This document shows positions 33,184-42,892 of a stretch of 54,408 nt of DNA, in pieces. Location of the stretch: assembly GCA_947470805.1 (NCBI GenBank), contig CANIVU010000055.1, positions 1-54,408 on the forward strand, read 5' to 3'. This DNA is from Acidobacteriota bacterium (GTDB lineage Bacteria > Acidobacteriota > Terriglobia > Bryobacterales > Bryobacteraceae). The position numbers and the translations under genes were made by a program. The notes under the pieces are model-generated. The model saw nothing but the letters and a program-made list of their open reading frames with translations. It made no database searches and was not told the origin of the DNA. The stretch's first letter is position 1; every line of letters starts with the position of its first letter.

Positions 33184-36100
33184 CAGCCTTCCTCCACAGC
33201 CTCTCCGCTCAACGCGAAGACCGACTTCAACTCTTCGTTCGACAACTCGGTGATCCACTGCTCACCGCTGCCGATGACTTCCTGCACGATGCCTTTTTTG
33301 CGCTCGATCATCTCGTCGATCCGCTCTTCGAGCGTGCCGACGCAGACGAACTTGTGAACCTGTACGTTGCTCTTCTGGCCGATGCGGAAGGCGCGATCGG
33401 TGGCCTGGTCTTCCACGGCCGGGTTCCACCAGCGGTCGAAGTGGAAGACGTGGTTGGCGCGGGTGAGGTTCAACCCGGTGCCGCCGGCCTTGAGCGAAAG
33501 GATGAAAATACGCGGCCCATTGGACGCGGCCTGGAAGCGCTCCACCATGAGTTCCCGCTGCTTCTGGGGCGTGCCGCCGTGGAGGAAGAGCACCTCTTCT
33601 CCGTAGCACTGCAGCAGGTGGTGCTGCAGGATTTTGCCCATTTCGGTGAACTGGCTGAAGACCAGGGCGCGGTCGCCGGAGGCCATCACCTCTTCGAGCA
33701 TTTCCGTCAGGCGGGCGAGTTTGCCGCTGCGGCCGGTGGCGGGCGACCCGTCGCCCAGGAAGTGGGCGGGGTGGTTGCAAACCTGTTTGAGCTTGGACAG
33801 CGTTGCCAGAATGACGCCGCGCCGGCCAATGCCGTCGGCGGTTTCGATGAGGCGGTAGGCGTCCTTGGCCACCTTCTCGTAGAGTTCGGCCTGCTCCTTG
33901 GTGAGGGTGCAGAAGACCTTGTTCTCCATCTTTTCGGGAAGGTCGGCGATGATGCTGGTGTCCGTCTTCAAACGGCGCATGAGGAACGGCGCGGTGAGCC
34001 GGCGCAGGTTGCCGGACATGGATGGGTCGCGGCCGGTCTGAATGGGGATGAAGAACGTTTTGCGGAAGTGGTCGCGCGTGCCGAGGAAACCGGGGTTGAG
34101 GAACTCCATCACCGACCACAACTCGCCCACGTTGTTTTCAACGGGCGTGCCGGTGAGGGCGATGCGGTAGTCGCCTTCGAGCGATCGCGAAGCGCGCGCC
34201 TGGCGCGTCTCCGGGTTTTTGATGTTCTGCGCTTCGTCCAGCATGATGCCGGACCACTGCACACCTTTAATCGCTTCCAGATCGCGCTGCAGCAGACCGT
34301 AGCTGGTGATAACGAGCGTGTGCTTATAGGCGAGCTTGGTGAACTCGTCGCCCTTTTCGCGGTTGATGCCGTGGTGCAGCAACACCTTGAGTTTGGGCGT
34401 GAAGCGGGCGGCTTCCTTCTGCCAGTTGCCAACGACGGACGTGGGGCAGATGAGCAGGCTGGGCCGGGTGACGCCTTCTTCGCGATCGAGCTGCAGCAGT
34501 GCCAGCGCCTGAATGGTTTTGCCGAGACCCATGTCGTCGGCGAGGCAGGCGCCCAAACCCCACTTGCGGAGGAACTTGAGCCAGGAGTAGCCGCGGATCT
34601 GGTACGGACGCAGCTTGCCCTTGAAATCCTTGGGCGGCGGCAGATCTTCGAGAACCGTGCGGCCTTCCAGTTGATCGAGCAGGCACTTCACCCAGCCGGT
34701 GGCGATGACGCCTTCGATGGCGAGGGCGGCGTTGGTGTGATAGTTGCCGAGCGCCATCTGAATGACTTCGCGCACAGTGGCGTGGCCGGTTACGTTGCGG
34801 CGCCAGAAATCGAGCGCGATGCTGATCTCCTCCGGCGTGACGTGCACCCATTGGCCGTGCACCTTGCATAGCGGTGAGCGGAGGCGCTCCAGTTCCAATA
34901 GCTCTTCGCGGCTGACAAGCTCTTCGCCGATGGCGATGCGCCAGTCGAATTCGAGGATGAAGTTGAGCGACAGCCCGCCTTTCGGCGGATCGTCGTCGCT
35001 ATGGACCTTGGCCCGGGCGCTGAGGTGCGAACGCGTGCCGTCTCGGGACCACCACACGGGAAGCTGAACGGCGAAGCCGCCCTGTTCGAGCGAGATCGAC
35101 CGCTGGTTCAGGAAGTCGTAGGCGCCCTGGGTGTCGAGTTCGAACCCGGTGGGGACGGAGGCGCGGAGGCTGCTTTCGATGCGCGGTACGATGGCGGTGG
35201 CCTGGGTCAGCGACGTCAGCAGGAACTCGAGAGTGGGCTGGCGGGTGACGCCGGGGAGCCGGTCGCCGGAGCCGATCTGTTCGGCGCGCAGGAGATTATC
35301 GGGATTGTCGACGCTTTGGACCAGATAGCGGACCATCCACGTGCCGCTGTCCTCGGCTGGTTCTTCCAGTCGGAAGCAGAGGCGGAAGGGAGCGTCAGCG
35401 GTCAACGCAACCGGGCGGCGCCATTGGCGGACCTGCGTGGCGATGCGGGAAAGTTGGTCGGGGTAGCCCTGGACCAACCCGTCCTGGGTGGCAAGGGCGT
35501 GGAGCCAGCGGTCGTGCGGGCTCTTGCCCCGGGGCGGATTCTGGCCGGAGAAGGAGCCGCGGACGAGGTCGTCGACCATCCAGGCGACGAAGGCGTCGAG
35601 CACGATGCGAGACGGCGTGACGGGCGGGTTGTTCTCGTCGAAGCTGATGGCGCGGGCGGCGGCGGGCATGGCGGCGGCGAGCGCGGCCAACCGGTGCCCT
35701 TCCATGCCGGGGTAGACCGGGGTCCACTGAGCGGCGAAGCCTTCTTCGACGGCATCCATATCGGGCAGGAACTGCTGCCGGGCCACCATACCCCCGGCAA
35801 AACGGAGGGCGGAGATCCAGAATGTTACATCGAGGCCGACCATGAGGCCGGGCCGGATGACTCGCTGGCCGAAAGTGGCGGCCAAAAAGTCGACGGTCTC
35901 CTTTGGCCCTAATTGCATACTTGCAATGGACCATGGCGCCATGGTGAGCGTATCGTATTCGGGATGCTCGGCGATCAGCGCGCTTGAAGCGAGAGGGCCG
36001 CTGGGAGCGCTGGGCGCCCACAACACGGCTCGCTGCATCTTCAACTTGGCTAGTTCCCCGCAGTAGGGCAGCGAACTCAGCACTTCGCGCAACAGAACGG

Positions 36101-36245
36101 GCGGCGCACCATATGGGTAATCTTGCGGTCCACCCCGTTGCGGCTTTCCTTGTCTAGCCGCCCCGTTGTCCTGTCGATGATCTGCCGAAGCCTCCAGCCA
36201 GATGGAAAAGTAGCCGTCGTGAACGCCGGCGTGAAGGATCAGCAT
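33183..36245 (-). CDS. SNF2-family DNA-translocating ATPase
   Basis: Large SNF2/Rad54-like helicase-family protein of 1020 residues. It carries an N-terminal SNF2-associated region (about 1-530). The ATPase core has DDMGLGKT (570-577, Walker A), LICPTSVVGNWQ, the Walker B DEAQ (670-673) and ALTGTPVENN. The second RecA lobe has LVFSQFTEMGKIL, GGTGLNLTRANHVFHFDRWW and the arginine-finger motif QATDRAFRIGQ. Expected role: ATP-driven remodelling or translocation on double-stranded DNA, perhaps in repair or transcription. It forms a two-gene operon with the SWIM protein. The ATG at 36245 has no strong ribosome-binding site. It is divergent from the methyltransferase pair. Confidence 0.95.
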   Translation of the reverse strand: MLILHAGVHDGYFSIWLEASADHRQDNGAARQGKPQRGGPQDYPYGAPPVLLREVLSSLPYCGELAKLKMQRAVLWAPSAPSGPLASSALIAEHPEYDTLTMAPWSIASMQLGPKETVDFLAATFGQRVIRPGLMVGLDVTFWISALRFAGGMVARQQFLPDMDAVEEGFAAQWTPVYPGMEGHRLAALAAAMPAAARAISFDENNPPVTPSRIVLDAFVAWMVDDLVRGSFSGQNPPRGKSPHDRWLHALATQDGLVQGYPDQLSRIATQVRQWRRPVALTADAPFRLCFRLEEPAEDSGTWMVRYLVQSVDNPDNLLRAEQIGSGDRLPGVTRQPTLEFLLTSLTQATAIVPRIESSLRASVPTGFELDTQGAYDFLNQRSISLEQGGFAVQLPVWWSRDGTRSHLSARAKVHSDDDPPKGGLSLNFILEFDWRIAIGEELVSREELLELERLRSPLCKVHGQWVHVTPEEISIALDFWRRNVTGHATVREVIQMALGNYHTNAALAIEGVIATGWVKCLLDQLEGRTVLEDLPPPKDFKGKLRPYQIRGYSWLKFLRKWGLGACLADDMGLGKTIQALALLQLDREEGVTRPSLLICPTSVVGNWQKEAARFTPKLKVLLHHGINREKGDEFTKLAYKHTLVITSYGLLQRDLEAIKGVQWSGIMLDEAQNIKNPETRQARASRSLEGDYRIALTGTPVENNVGELWSVMEFLNPGFLGTRDHFRKTFFIPIQTGRDPSMSGNLRRLTAPFLMRRLKTDTSIIADLPEKMENKVFCTLTKEQAELYEKVAKDAYRLIETADGIGRRGVILATLSKLKQVCNHPAHFLGDGSPATGRSGKLARLTEMLEEVMASGDRALVFSQFTEMGKILQHHLLQCYGEEVLFLHGGTPQKQRELMVERFQAASNGPRIFILSLKAGGTGLNLTRANHVFHFDRWWNPAVEDQATDRAFRIGQKSNVQVHKFVCVGTLEERIDEMIERKKGIVQEVIGSGEQWITELSNEELKSVFALSGEAVEEG

Positions 36246-36328
36246 GAAAGAACTGTCTTCTCATAGATACCACGAACGAGACCCACTTAACGGGGCCCTC
36301 TTCGCGTATCGATTCAGGACAGCAACTT

Positions 36329-37321
36329 ATGACGAACGAATTTACTTCCGCGCCGCCTCCGCAGGCGCTGATTATGGACACTGTTTTTGGCTTTTTCCGG
36401 GCACGCACGTTGCAGGTGTTTGCCGAGTTAGGCGTGGCCGACGCGATTGCCGCGGGCCGTGACCCCGGCGTGACTGATCGCTTCCTGCGCGCCGCGGCGG
36501 CGCTGGGGTTGTTGCGTTCGATGGACGGCGGCTATCAACTGACGCCGCTCGGCGAGGCGTTGCGGGGCGATGTGCCTGGATCGATGCGCGGCTTCGTGGC
36601 TGCGGTGCTGGGTGGCGGGCACTACCGCGGTTGGGGGTCGCTGGCCGAGGCGGCGCGCACCGGTGAATGCGCATTCGACAAAGTGCATGGCGAAGATATC
36701 TGGTCGTACTTCACGAAGACCAATCCGGCGGAAGGGCATATGTTCAACCAGGCCATGGCCGGCAGCAGCGCGATGATCGTGCAATCGGTTCTGGCGAATT
36801 ATGTGTTTCCGGAGCGGGGGTTGTTTGTCGATGTGGCCGGCGGCAATGGGATGATGCTCTCGGCCATTTTGCAGGCCCGGCCGCAGGCGCGAGGCATCGT
36901 CATGGACCTGCCGTTCACCGCGCCTGCCGCCGCGGCCACCCTGGCGGCGCAGGGCGTTGCGGACCGGTGCGAATTTGTGGCTGGCGACTTCTTTCAAGGT
37001 GTACCCGCTGGTGGCGACCTCTACGCCATGAAGTGGATTCTCCATGATTGGAACGACGAGCGGGCCGGGGTCATTCTGCGCGGTGTGCACCGGGCGATGC
37101 CCGCGCCTGCGAAGTTGTTGTTGGTGGAGGCGGTGGTGCCCGAAGGCGATGACGCGCAGTTTGGCCGTATGATGGATCTCAACATGATGGTGATGTGCGG
37201 CGGAAAAGAGCGCACGGAATCCGAGTGGCGGCAGTTGTTAAATGCCCATGGATTTGCCCTTTCGCGCGTTGTGCCGATGCCTGGGCCTGTATCTTTATTG
37301 GAGGCGGTGAAGCAACAATGA
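36329..37321 (+). CDS. SAM-dependent O-methyltransferase (family 2), first of a tandem pair
   Basis: Class I methyltransferase of 330 residues with an N-terminal dimerisation/winged-helix region (about 8-85) and a Rossmann C-terminal domain. SAM-binding motif VDVAGGNGMMLSAIL (about 168-182), then GDFFQG near 222, and MKWILHDWNDE (about 233-243) with the His-Asp-Trp that provides the general base in plant-type O-methyltransferases. The winged helix appears shortened by roughly a dozen residues where other members have the L-A-x-x-T-G helix. Acceptor unknown; small phenolic or polyketide-like molecules are typical. It ends in an ATGA overlap with the second copy. Confidence 0.9.
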   Translation: MTNEFTSAPPPQALIMDTVFGFFRARTLQVFAELGVADAIAAGRDPGVTDRFLRAAAALGLLRSMDGGYQLTPLGEALRGDVPGSMRGFVAAVLGGGHYRGWGSLAEAARTGECAFDKVHGEDIWSYFTKTNPAEGHMFNQAMAGSSAMIVQSVLANYVFPERGLFVDVAGGNGMMLSAILQARPQARGIVMDLPFTAPAAAATLAAQGVADRCEFVAGDFFQGVPAGGDLYAMKWILHDWNDERAGVILRGVHRAMPAPAKLLLVEAVVPEGDDAQFGRMMDLNMMVMCGGKERTESEWRQLLNAHGFALSRVVPMPGPVSLLEAVKQQ

Positions 37322-38304
37322 ATATCTCTCCCGAACGTATTTTCGGCATGATGCAGGCGCACATGCAGTCGGCGGCGCTGAAGGGCGGCATTGACCTTGG
37401 CCTGTTCACGGCCATTGGTGCTGGGGCCACTACCGTCGCGACGATTGCCGAAGCGTGCGGCGCCAGCGAACGCGGGACACGTATTCTGTGCGACTACCTG
37501 ACGGTGGCGGGGTTGCTGACGAAGACCGATGGCGTCTATGGCTTGACGCCCGAATCGGCGGCGTTCCTGGACCGGAAATCGCCCGCCTATCTGGGTTCGG
37601 CGGCGCAGTTCATTAGCCACTCTATGAATATGAAGGCGGCGGCCGATGTGGCGCAAACGGTGCGCCAGGGCACGACGCTGCTCGACGGTCGCGAGTATCT
37701 CGACATCGAGAATCAGGTGTGGGTGGACTTCGCCGAAGGCATGATGCCGATGATGTTCCCCGCGGCGCAGTTCATGGCCGCGCAGTTGGAATCGCCGAAG
37801 CGGTTGTTGGACATCGCGGCGGGGCACGGGATCTTTGGCGTGCTGGCCGCGGCGCGGCTTCCGGAGTTGCAGGTGGATGCTCTCGACTGGCCGGCCGTGC
37901 TGGCCGTGGCGGAAAAGAACGCGCAGAAGTTCGGCGTGGCGGATCGTTGGAATAAGCGCGAGGGCAGCGCGTTGACGATGGAATTTGGCGAAGGCTACGA
38001 CGTCATCTACCTCACCAATTTCCTGCACCATTTCGACGCTGCTGAATGTACGGCGATTCTTGGCAAGTGCCGCAAGGCGTTGCGCCCAGGCGGCGTGTTG
38101 GCGACGCTTGAATTCGTTCCGAACCCGGACCGCGTGAGCCCTTCGGCCTCGGCTGCCTTCAGTATGACGATGCTGCTCAACACGCCCGCCGGCGACGCGT
38201 ATACACAGGCGGAATTGGAAGCAATGCTCCGCGCCGCCGGGTTCACCGACAACGTCCTGCACCAGGTGCCGGCGAGCGCCCAGCAACTGATCCTGAGCCG
38301 ATAA
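37318..38304 (+). CDS. SAM-dependent methyltransferase (family 2), second of a tandem pair
   Basis: Methyltransferase of 328 residues, same family and domain order as its upstream neighbour but clearly diverged. It has a complete winged helix (TVATIAEACGASERGTRILCDYL, described by its V-A-x-I-A-x-x-x-G core, about 40-60), the SAM motif LLDIAAGHGIFGVLAAA (about 162-178), and YLTNFLHHFD (about 226-235) in place of the H-D-W base motif. ATG 37318 overlaps the first gene's stop, so the two may work on the same pathway or as a heterodimer. No other biosynthetic genes are adjacent. Confidence 0.9.
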   Translation: MNISPERIFGMMQAHMQSAALKGGIDLGLFTAIGAGATTVATIAEACGASERGTRILCDYLTVAGLLTKTDGVYGLTPESAAFLDRKSPAYLGSAAQFISHSMNMKAAADVAQTVRQGTTLLDGREYLDIENQVWVDFAEGMMPMMFPAAQFMAAQLESPKRLLDIAAGHGIFGVLAAARLPELQVDALDWPAVLAVAEKNAQKFGVADRWNKREGSALTMEFGEGYDVIYLTNFLHHFDAAECTAILGKCRKALRPGGVLATLEFVPNPDRVSPSASAAFSMTMLLNTPAGDAYTQAELEAMLRAAGFTDNVLHQVPASAQQLILSR

Positions 38305-38330
38305 GCCCGATCTGAGTAAAATAGTCGGCA

Positions 38331-40241
38331 GTGAGAACTGCCATCCCTTTCCTTGCGTTCCTGTTGCTGGCCGCGCAGAAAGACCCGCGCGCGCCGGGGC
38401 CGGAGTACTTTTCTTCGCAGGTTTTGCCGGTGCTGCATAAGGCGAATTGTGAGGGTTGCCATAGCGGCGGGGGCGTGGCGGCGGGCACAAGGCTGCGGTT
38501 CCCGGAAGGGGAATTGTCGAAAGACGAATGGACCCGCTTCGGCCTGTCGATGCACACGCTGGTGAATCGCGCCGATCCAGGGCAGTCCGTGCTTCTCCAC
38601 AAACCCACCAAGCGAGTTGCCCATTCCGGCGGTCAGCGCATCGCGCCCGGCAGCGCCGATGAAGCGGTGTTGCGCACATGGGTGGACTATCTGGTGTCCA
38701 ACACCAAGCCCGGCGACAAGTTCGAAATCGCCGAGCGGCGCGGCGTCGCGAAACCGGTGCTGCGCCGGCTGACCAACACGCAGTACAACAACACGGTGCG
38801 CGACCTGCTGGGCGACGACACGCGCATGGCCGAACAGTTCCCGCCGGAAGATTTCGTCAACGGTTTTCGCAATCAGTTCCAGTCGCAGAGCGTCTCCCCG
38901 ATGCTGGCCGAAGCCTATGCATCCGGCGCGGAGAAGCTGGCTAAGAGCGCTTTCCGCGGCGGCGATACGCGAGGGCTCGTGCCCTGCAAAGACACCACGC
39001 CGGCCTGCGGCGGGAAGTTCATTCGCGATTTCGGCAAGAAGGCGTTCCGCCGCCCGCTGGCCGCCAACGAAGAAGCGCGCTACTTGAAACTGTGGGTCCT
39101 TGGCGGCGCGCAGATGGTGGTGGAAGGGATGTTGCAATCGCCCAACTTCCTGTTGCGGACGGAGAACGGAGCTGAGCCCGCTTGGCGTCCCTTTGAAACC
39201 GCCAGCCGTTTGTCATATGCACTGTGGAATTCGATGCCCGATGCCGAGTTGTTCCGGGCGGCCGCGGCTGGAGAATTGGCTTCGACGGCAGGTGTGGAAA
39301 AGCAGGCGCGGCGCATGTTGCGTGATGCGCGCGCGCGATCCACGGTGGATGAGTTCACGACGGAGTGGATGCGGTTCGACCGGTTAATGGGCGCGGTGAA
39401 AGAGCGCGCGTCGTTCCCGATGTACACGCCGGAGTTGGCCGTTGCGATGACCGAAGAGACCCGCAAGCTGGTGGAGCATCTGGTTTGGAACAATCAGAAT
39501 TTCATGGAGCTTTATTCGGCCGATTATGCGTTCGTCAGCACCACGCTGGCTAAGCTCTACGGCGTGCCGGAGCCCGGCACGGAATTCGCCAAAGTGAAGC
39601 TGCCGGACGAGACCGAGCGGGCCGGCGTGTTGGGGCAGGCGCTGTTCCTCGCCGCAACGGCGAAGCCGGCGGAGACGTCGCCAACCGCGCGCGGGCTCTT
39701 CGTGCGCGAACAGTTCCTCTGCCAGGAAGTGCCGCAGCCGCCGCCCGGTGTGAATGCGAATCTGCCGCTGAATACGAAGGAACGGCCGATGACGAATCGC
39801 GAACGGCTGGCGGTGCACTTGTCCAACGACAGCTGTGCGAGTTGCCATACGCTCATCGATCCGATCGGCTTTGGTTTCGAGAAGTTTGACGCCGTTGGCC
39901 AACGGCGCGAGAAATTGAAGATCACCTTCACGCCGGAAAGAAAAGACAAGGGCAAGCCGGAAACGGTGGCGTTGGACTTCGATACGAGCGGCCACATCGC
40001 AGGCGCGCCCAACTCGGCTTTCCGCTCGCCCCGCGAATTGGGTACCATCTTGGCAGGGAACAAACAGTGCCAGGAGTGCGTGGTGAAGCAGTTGTTCCGC
40101 TATTATCAGGGCCGTATGGAGAAGGCGGGCGATGCCGCTGTGATCCGCCGGTCGTTTGAAGATTTCCAGAAGTCCGGTTACCACTTTCAGGAGTTGATGG
40201 TTTCGCTGTTGAAGTGGTCCGTATTCCCGCCCGAGTCCTGA
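38331..40241 (+). CDS. Secreted di-heme DUF1592-type protein (planctomycete cytochrome family)
   Basis: Exported protein of 636 residues with the multi-domain DUF1587/1595/1592/1588/1585 layout. A signal peptide covers residues 1-16. A c-type heme motif lies in the N-terminal cytochrome part (C40-E-G-C43-H44). Next come the domain openings [18 protein letters not shown] and [20 protein letters not shown], and [13 protein letters not shown] second heme motif CASCH sits near residue 505 inside the DUF1588 region, followed by [15 protein letters not shown]. Start is a GTG with no clear ribosome-binding site. These proteins are nearly always followed by a DUF1552 protein, as here. Their role is unproven, but they are linked to envelope electron transfer or polymer breakdown. 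Confidence 0.92.
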   Translation: MRTAIPFLAFLLLAAQKDPRAPGPEYFSSQVLPVLHKANCEGCHSGGGVAAGTRLRFPEGELSKDEWTRFGLSMHTLVNRADPGQSVLLHKPTKRVAHSGGQRIAPGSADEAVLRTWVDYLVSNTKPGDKFEIAERRGVAKPVLRRLTNTQYNNTVRDLLGDDTRMAEQFPPEDFVNGFRNQFQSQSVSPMLAEAYASGAEKLAKSAFRGGDTRGLVPCKDTTPACGGKFIRDFGKKAFRRPLAANEEARYLKLWVLGGAQMVVEGMLQSPNFLLRTENGAEPAWRPFETASRLSYALWNSMPDAELFRAAAAGELASTAGVEKQARRMLRDARARSTVDEFTTEWMRFDRLMGAVKERASFPMYTPELAVAMTEETRKLVEHLVWNNQNFMELYSADYAFVSTTLAKLYGVPEPGTEFAKVKLPDETERAGVLGQALFLAATAKPAETSPTARGLFVREQFLCQEVPQPPPGVNANLPLNTKERPMTNRERLAVHLSNDSCASCHTLIDPIGFGFEKFDAVGQRREKLKITFTPERKDKGKPETVALDFDTSGHIAGAPNSAFRSPRELGTILAGNKQCQECVVKQLFRYYQGRMEKAGDAAVIRRSFEDFQKSGYHFQELMVSLLKWSVFPPES

Positions 40242-40257
40242 CACGGAGTTTGAAACG

Positions 40258-41574
40258 ATGCCTTCCGTCCACACGAAAGACCGATCCCTGCCGCGCCGGA
40301 TGTTCCTGCGGAGCCTAAGCGGTGTCACCATTGGCCTGCCCCCGCTGGCGGCGATGTTTAACTCCACTGGCACCGCGTTTGCGGCTACGCCGAAGGCGGA
40401 GATTCCCACGCGCTTCGTGCTCTGGTTCAACGGCAACGGCGTGGTGGAGAAGTATTGGATTCCCTCCGAAACCGGCGCGGAGTTTACGATGACGCCTTGT
40501 CTGGCGCCGCTGGCTCCGTTCCGTAATGACATTCATGTTGTGACTGGTCTCGATAATCCGGCCGCGCGCTTGCCCGGACCCGGTAACGACCATCACCGCT
40601 CCATGGCCGCGCTGATGAGCGGCACGCAGTTCACCGGCCGCGGTTCCGGCGGCGCGTCCATCGATCAGGCCATCGCGGGGCGCGTTGGCGGGGAGAATCG
40701 ATTCCGGTCTCTCCAGATCGGCGTGTCGCAGGAGTCCTTCGGCGAAAGCATTCAGCGCAACATGAGCTGGGCCGGGTACGACCGTTCCCTGCCGCCGGAG
40801 ATGCTGCCGAATAAGTTGTTTGACCGATTGTTCGGCGCGCGCGACGCGGGCTGGATTTCGCGGAAGAAGAGCGTGCTGGACGCCGTGCAGGAAGATGCCG
40901 CGGGGTTGGCCAAGGCTCTTGGACAAGAGGACCGTACGCGGCTGGACGAGCACTTGTCGTCGATTCGCGACGTCGAACGCGCCATCGCCAGCCTCCCGCC
41001 GAACTACCGCCGCGTTGACCCGCCGGAGTCCGAAGGCGACATGAAAGATTGGCCGCGTATTGCGAAGTTGCAAAGCGATCTGCTCGCACACGCCTTCGCC
41101 AGCGGGCAGACCCGCGTGGCGTCGTATATGTTGACCAAGTGCCAGGGTCTGGCCCGATTCCCCTGGCTTGGCTACACCGCCGCGCGCCACCACGACTACA
41201 CCCACCGCGACGGCAAAGCTCCCGGCTACGACGGCCCCGATGGCCAGCGCGTGATGCGTGATATCTGCCGCTGGCACGTCGAAGAGTTCGCCTACCTGAT
41301 CGGCAAATTGAAGTCGATCAAAGAGGGCGATGCCACCGTGCTCGACCGCACCTCCCTCGTCTTCGTTCACGAACACGCCGAAGCCAACGACCACAAGAAC
41401 AACGGATACTCGGTCATTGTCGCCGGTCACGCCGGCGGGCTTCGTACCAACATGCACACCCGCTCCACCGGGACCGTCAGCGACCTCTACCTAGCGGTTG
41501 CTAACAAAGCCATGGGCGCGAGCTTGAAGACCTTCCCCTCGGCCACGAAAGAAATCCAAGGGATCTTCGCCTGA
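40258..41574 (+). CDS. DUF1552 domain protein with Tat signal
   Basis: Exported protein of 438 residues. The N-terminus has a twin-arginine signal ([11 protein letters not shown], residues 13-23), then a hydrophobic stretch ending in AFAA. The DUF1552 domain fills the rest: [36 protein letters not shown], the Asp/His-rich HHDYTHRD near residue 320 and [19 protein letters not shown] near 373. The folding resembles sulfatase/alkaline-phosphatase-like proteins, but no activity is established. Tat export implies folding with a cofactor or partner before transport. It comes 16 bases after the DUF1592 gene and two bases before the sulfatase, an operon of three exported proteins. Confidence 0.92.
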   Translation: MPSVHTKDRSLPRRMFLRSLSGVTIGLPPLAAMFNSTGTAFAATPKAEIPTRFVLWFNGNGVVEKYWIPSETGAEFTMTPCLAPLAPFRNDIHVVTGLDNPAARLPGPGNDHHRSMAALMSGTQFTGRGSGGASIDQAIAGRVGGENRFRSLQIGVSQESFGESIQRNMSWAGYDRSLPPEMLPNKLFDRLFGARDAGWISRKKSVLDAVQEDAAGLAKALGQEDRTRLDEHLSSIRDVERAIASLPPNYRRVDPPESEGDMKDWPRIAKLQSDLLAHAFASGQTRVASYMLTKCQGLARFPWLGYTAARHHDYTHRDGKAPGYDGPDGQRVMRDICRWHVEEFAYLIGKLKSIKEGDATVLDRTSLVFVHEHAEANDHKNNGYSVIVAGHAGGLRTNMHTRSTGTVSDLYLAVANKAMGASLKTFPSATKEIQGIFA

Positions 41575-41575
41575 G

Positions 41576-42892
41576 ATGCTCACTCGCCGGAATTTCCTGC
41601 GAGCGCTGAGCGTCTCGGCGATGGCCCAGCCGGCCAAACGTCCCAACGTCCTTCTTATCCTCGCCGACGATCTGGGCTTTGAAACCCTCGGCTGTTACGG
41701 CGGCAAGAGCTATCAGACGCCAGCGCTCGATCGCCTCGCCAGTGAAGGCGTGCGCTTCAACTACGCCTTCTCCCAACCCCTCTGCACGCCTACGCGCATG
41801 CAGTTGATGACCGGCCAGTCGAACTTTCGCAACTGGCGAGCCTTCGGCATCATGGACCCGAAGGAGCGCACCTTCGGCCATCTTTTCAAGGAAAACGGCT
41901 ACCGCACCGCCATCGCCGGCAAGTGGCAGTTCTGGAGTTACAACCCGCCCGATTTCGAACCCGAATGGCGCGGCAAAGGTAAGCGCATTGAGGACGCCGG
42001 TTTCGAAGAATACAGCGTCTGGCACGCCGCGCACACCGAGGACAAGGGCTCCCGCTACGGCGACCCTACTTACTACGAAAACGGCCAGCTCTTCAAGAAC
42101 CAGAAGGACAAATACGGCGACGACATCTCCGCCGACTTCCTGCTCAAATTCATCGAAAAACACAAGGCCGAACCGTGGTTCGTCTACTTCCCCTTGGCCC
42201 TGACTCACGCCCCGTTCACGCCCACGCCGAAGAGCGCCGATTGGAACACCAACAAGCGCCTGAAGAACGACACCAAGTATTTCAAGGATCAGGTGGAGTA
42301 CATGGACGGCATCATCGGCCGCATGATTCGCCGGCTGGATGAACTGAACCTCAGCGACAACACGTTGGTGCTTTTCTTCGGCGACAATGGCACGTTGAAC
42401 ACGATCAAGTCGAATCTCAACGGGCGCGAATTCCAAGGCGGCAAAGGCGAGACCACCGAAGCCGGCATGCGCGTCCCGCTCATCGCTCGCTGGAACGGCC
42501 GCGTGAGGCCGGGCCGCGTGAGCGACGACCTCGTCGACTCCTGCGATTTCCTCCCGACAATTTGCGAAGCCACCGGCGTCTCTCCCAAGTCCATGGGCCC
42601 GCAGGACGGCCGCAGTTTCCTGCCTCAACTCAAGGGCGAAAAAGGGCACTCGCGCGAGTGGATCTACAGCTGGTATGACCCGCGCCCCGGGCACGATAAA
42701 GAGCGCTGGACCAAGACTGACCGCTTCGTCTTCGACCGCCGCTGGAAGCTATACGAAGATGGCCGCCTGTTTGATTGGGCGGCCGATCCGTTGGAAAAGA
42801 ATCCGGTCCAGAACCCGGCTGTGAAAAAGAAGTTCGAAGCGGTACTGGCCCGTTACAAACGCGAAGAAACTACTTTGCGTTCGCGGCCATAG
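41576..42892 (+). CDS. Type I (formylglycine) sulfatase with Tat-like signal
   Basis: Arylsulfatase-family hydrolase of 438 residues expected to remove sulfate esters from glycans or other organics. N-terminus RRNFLRALSV is a Tat-type signal. Metal residues are seen at Asp31-Asp32 (LADDLG). The maturation motif C70-T-P-T-R74 is complete, so Cys70 should become formylglycine; Lys116 (AGKWQFW) and the FGDNGT metal site near residue 268 are also present. A formylglycine-generating enzyme is not in the window. Starts two bases after the DUF1552 stop. Its 3' end overlaps the convergent ABC-F gene by 23 bases. Confidence 0.93.
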   Translation: MLTRRNFLRALSVSAMAQPAKRPNVLLILADDLGFETLGCYGGKSYQTPALDRLASEGVRFNYAFSQPLCTPTRMQLMTGQSNFRNWRAFGIMDPKERTFGHLFKENGYRTAIAGKWQFWSYNPPDFEPEWRGKGKRIEDAGFEEYSVWHAAHTEDKGSRYGDPTYYENGQLFKNQKDKYGDDISADFLLKFIEKHKAEPWFVYFPLALTHAPFTPTPKSADWNTNKRLKNDTKYFKDQVEYMDGIIGRMIRRLDELNLSDNTLVLFFGDNGTLNTIKSNLNGREFQGGKGETTEAGMRVPLIARWNGRVRPGRVSDDLVDSCDFLPTICEATGVSPKSMGPQDGRSFLPQLKGEKGHSREWIYSWYDPRPGHDKERWTKTDRFVFDRRWKLYEDGRLFDWAADPLEKNPVQNPAVKKKFEAVLARYKREETTLRSRP

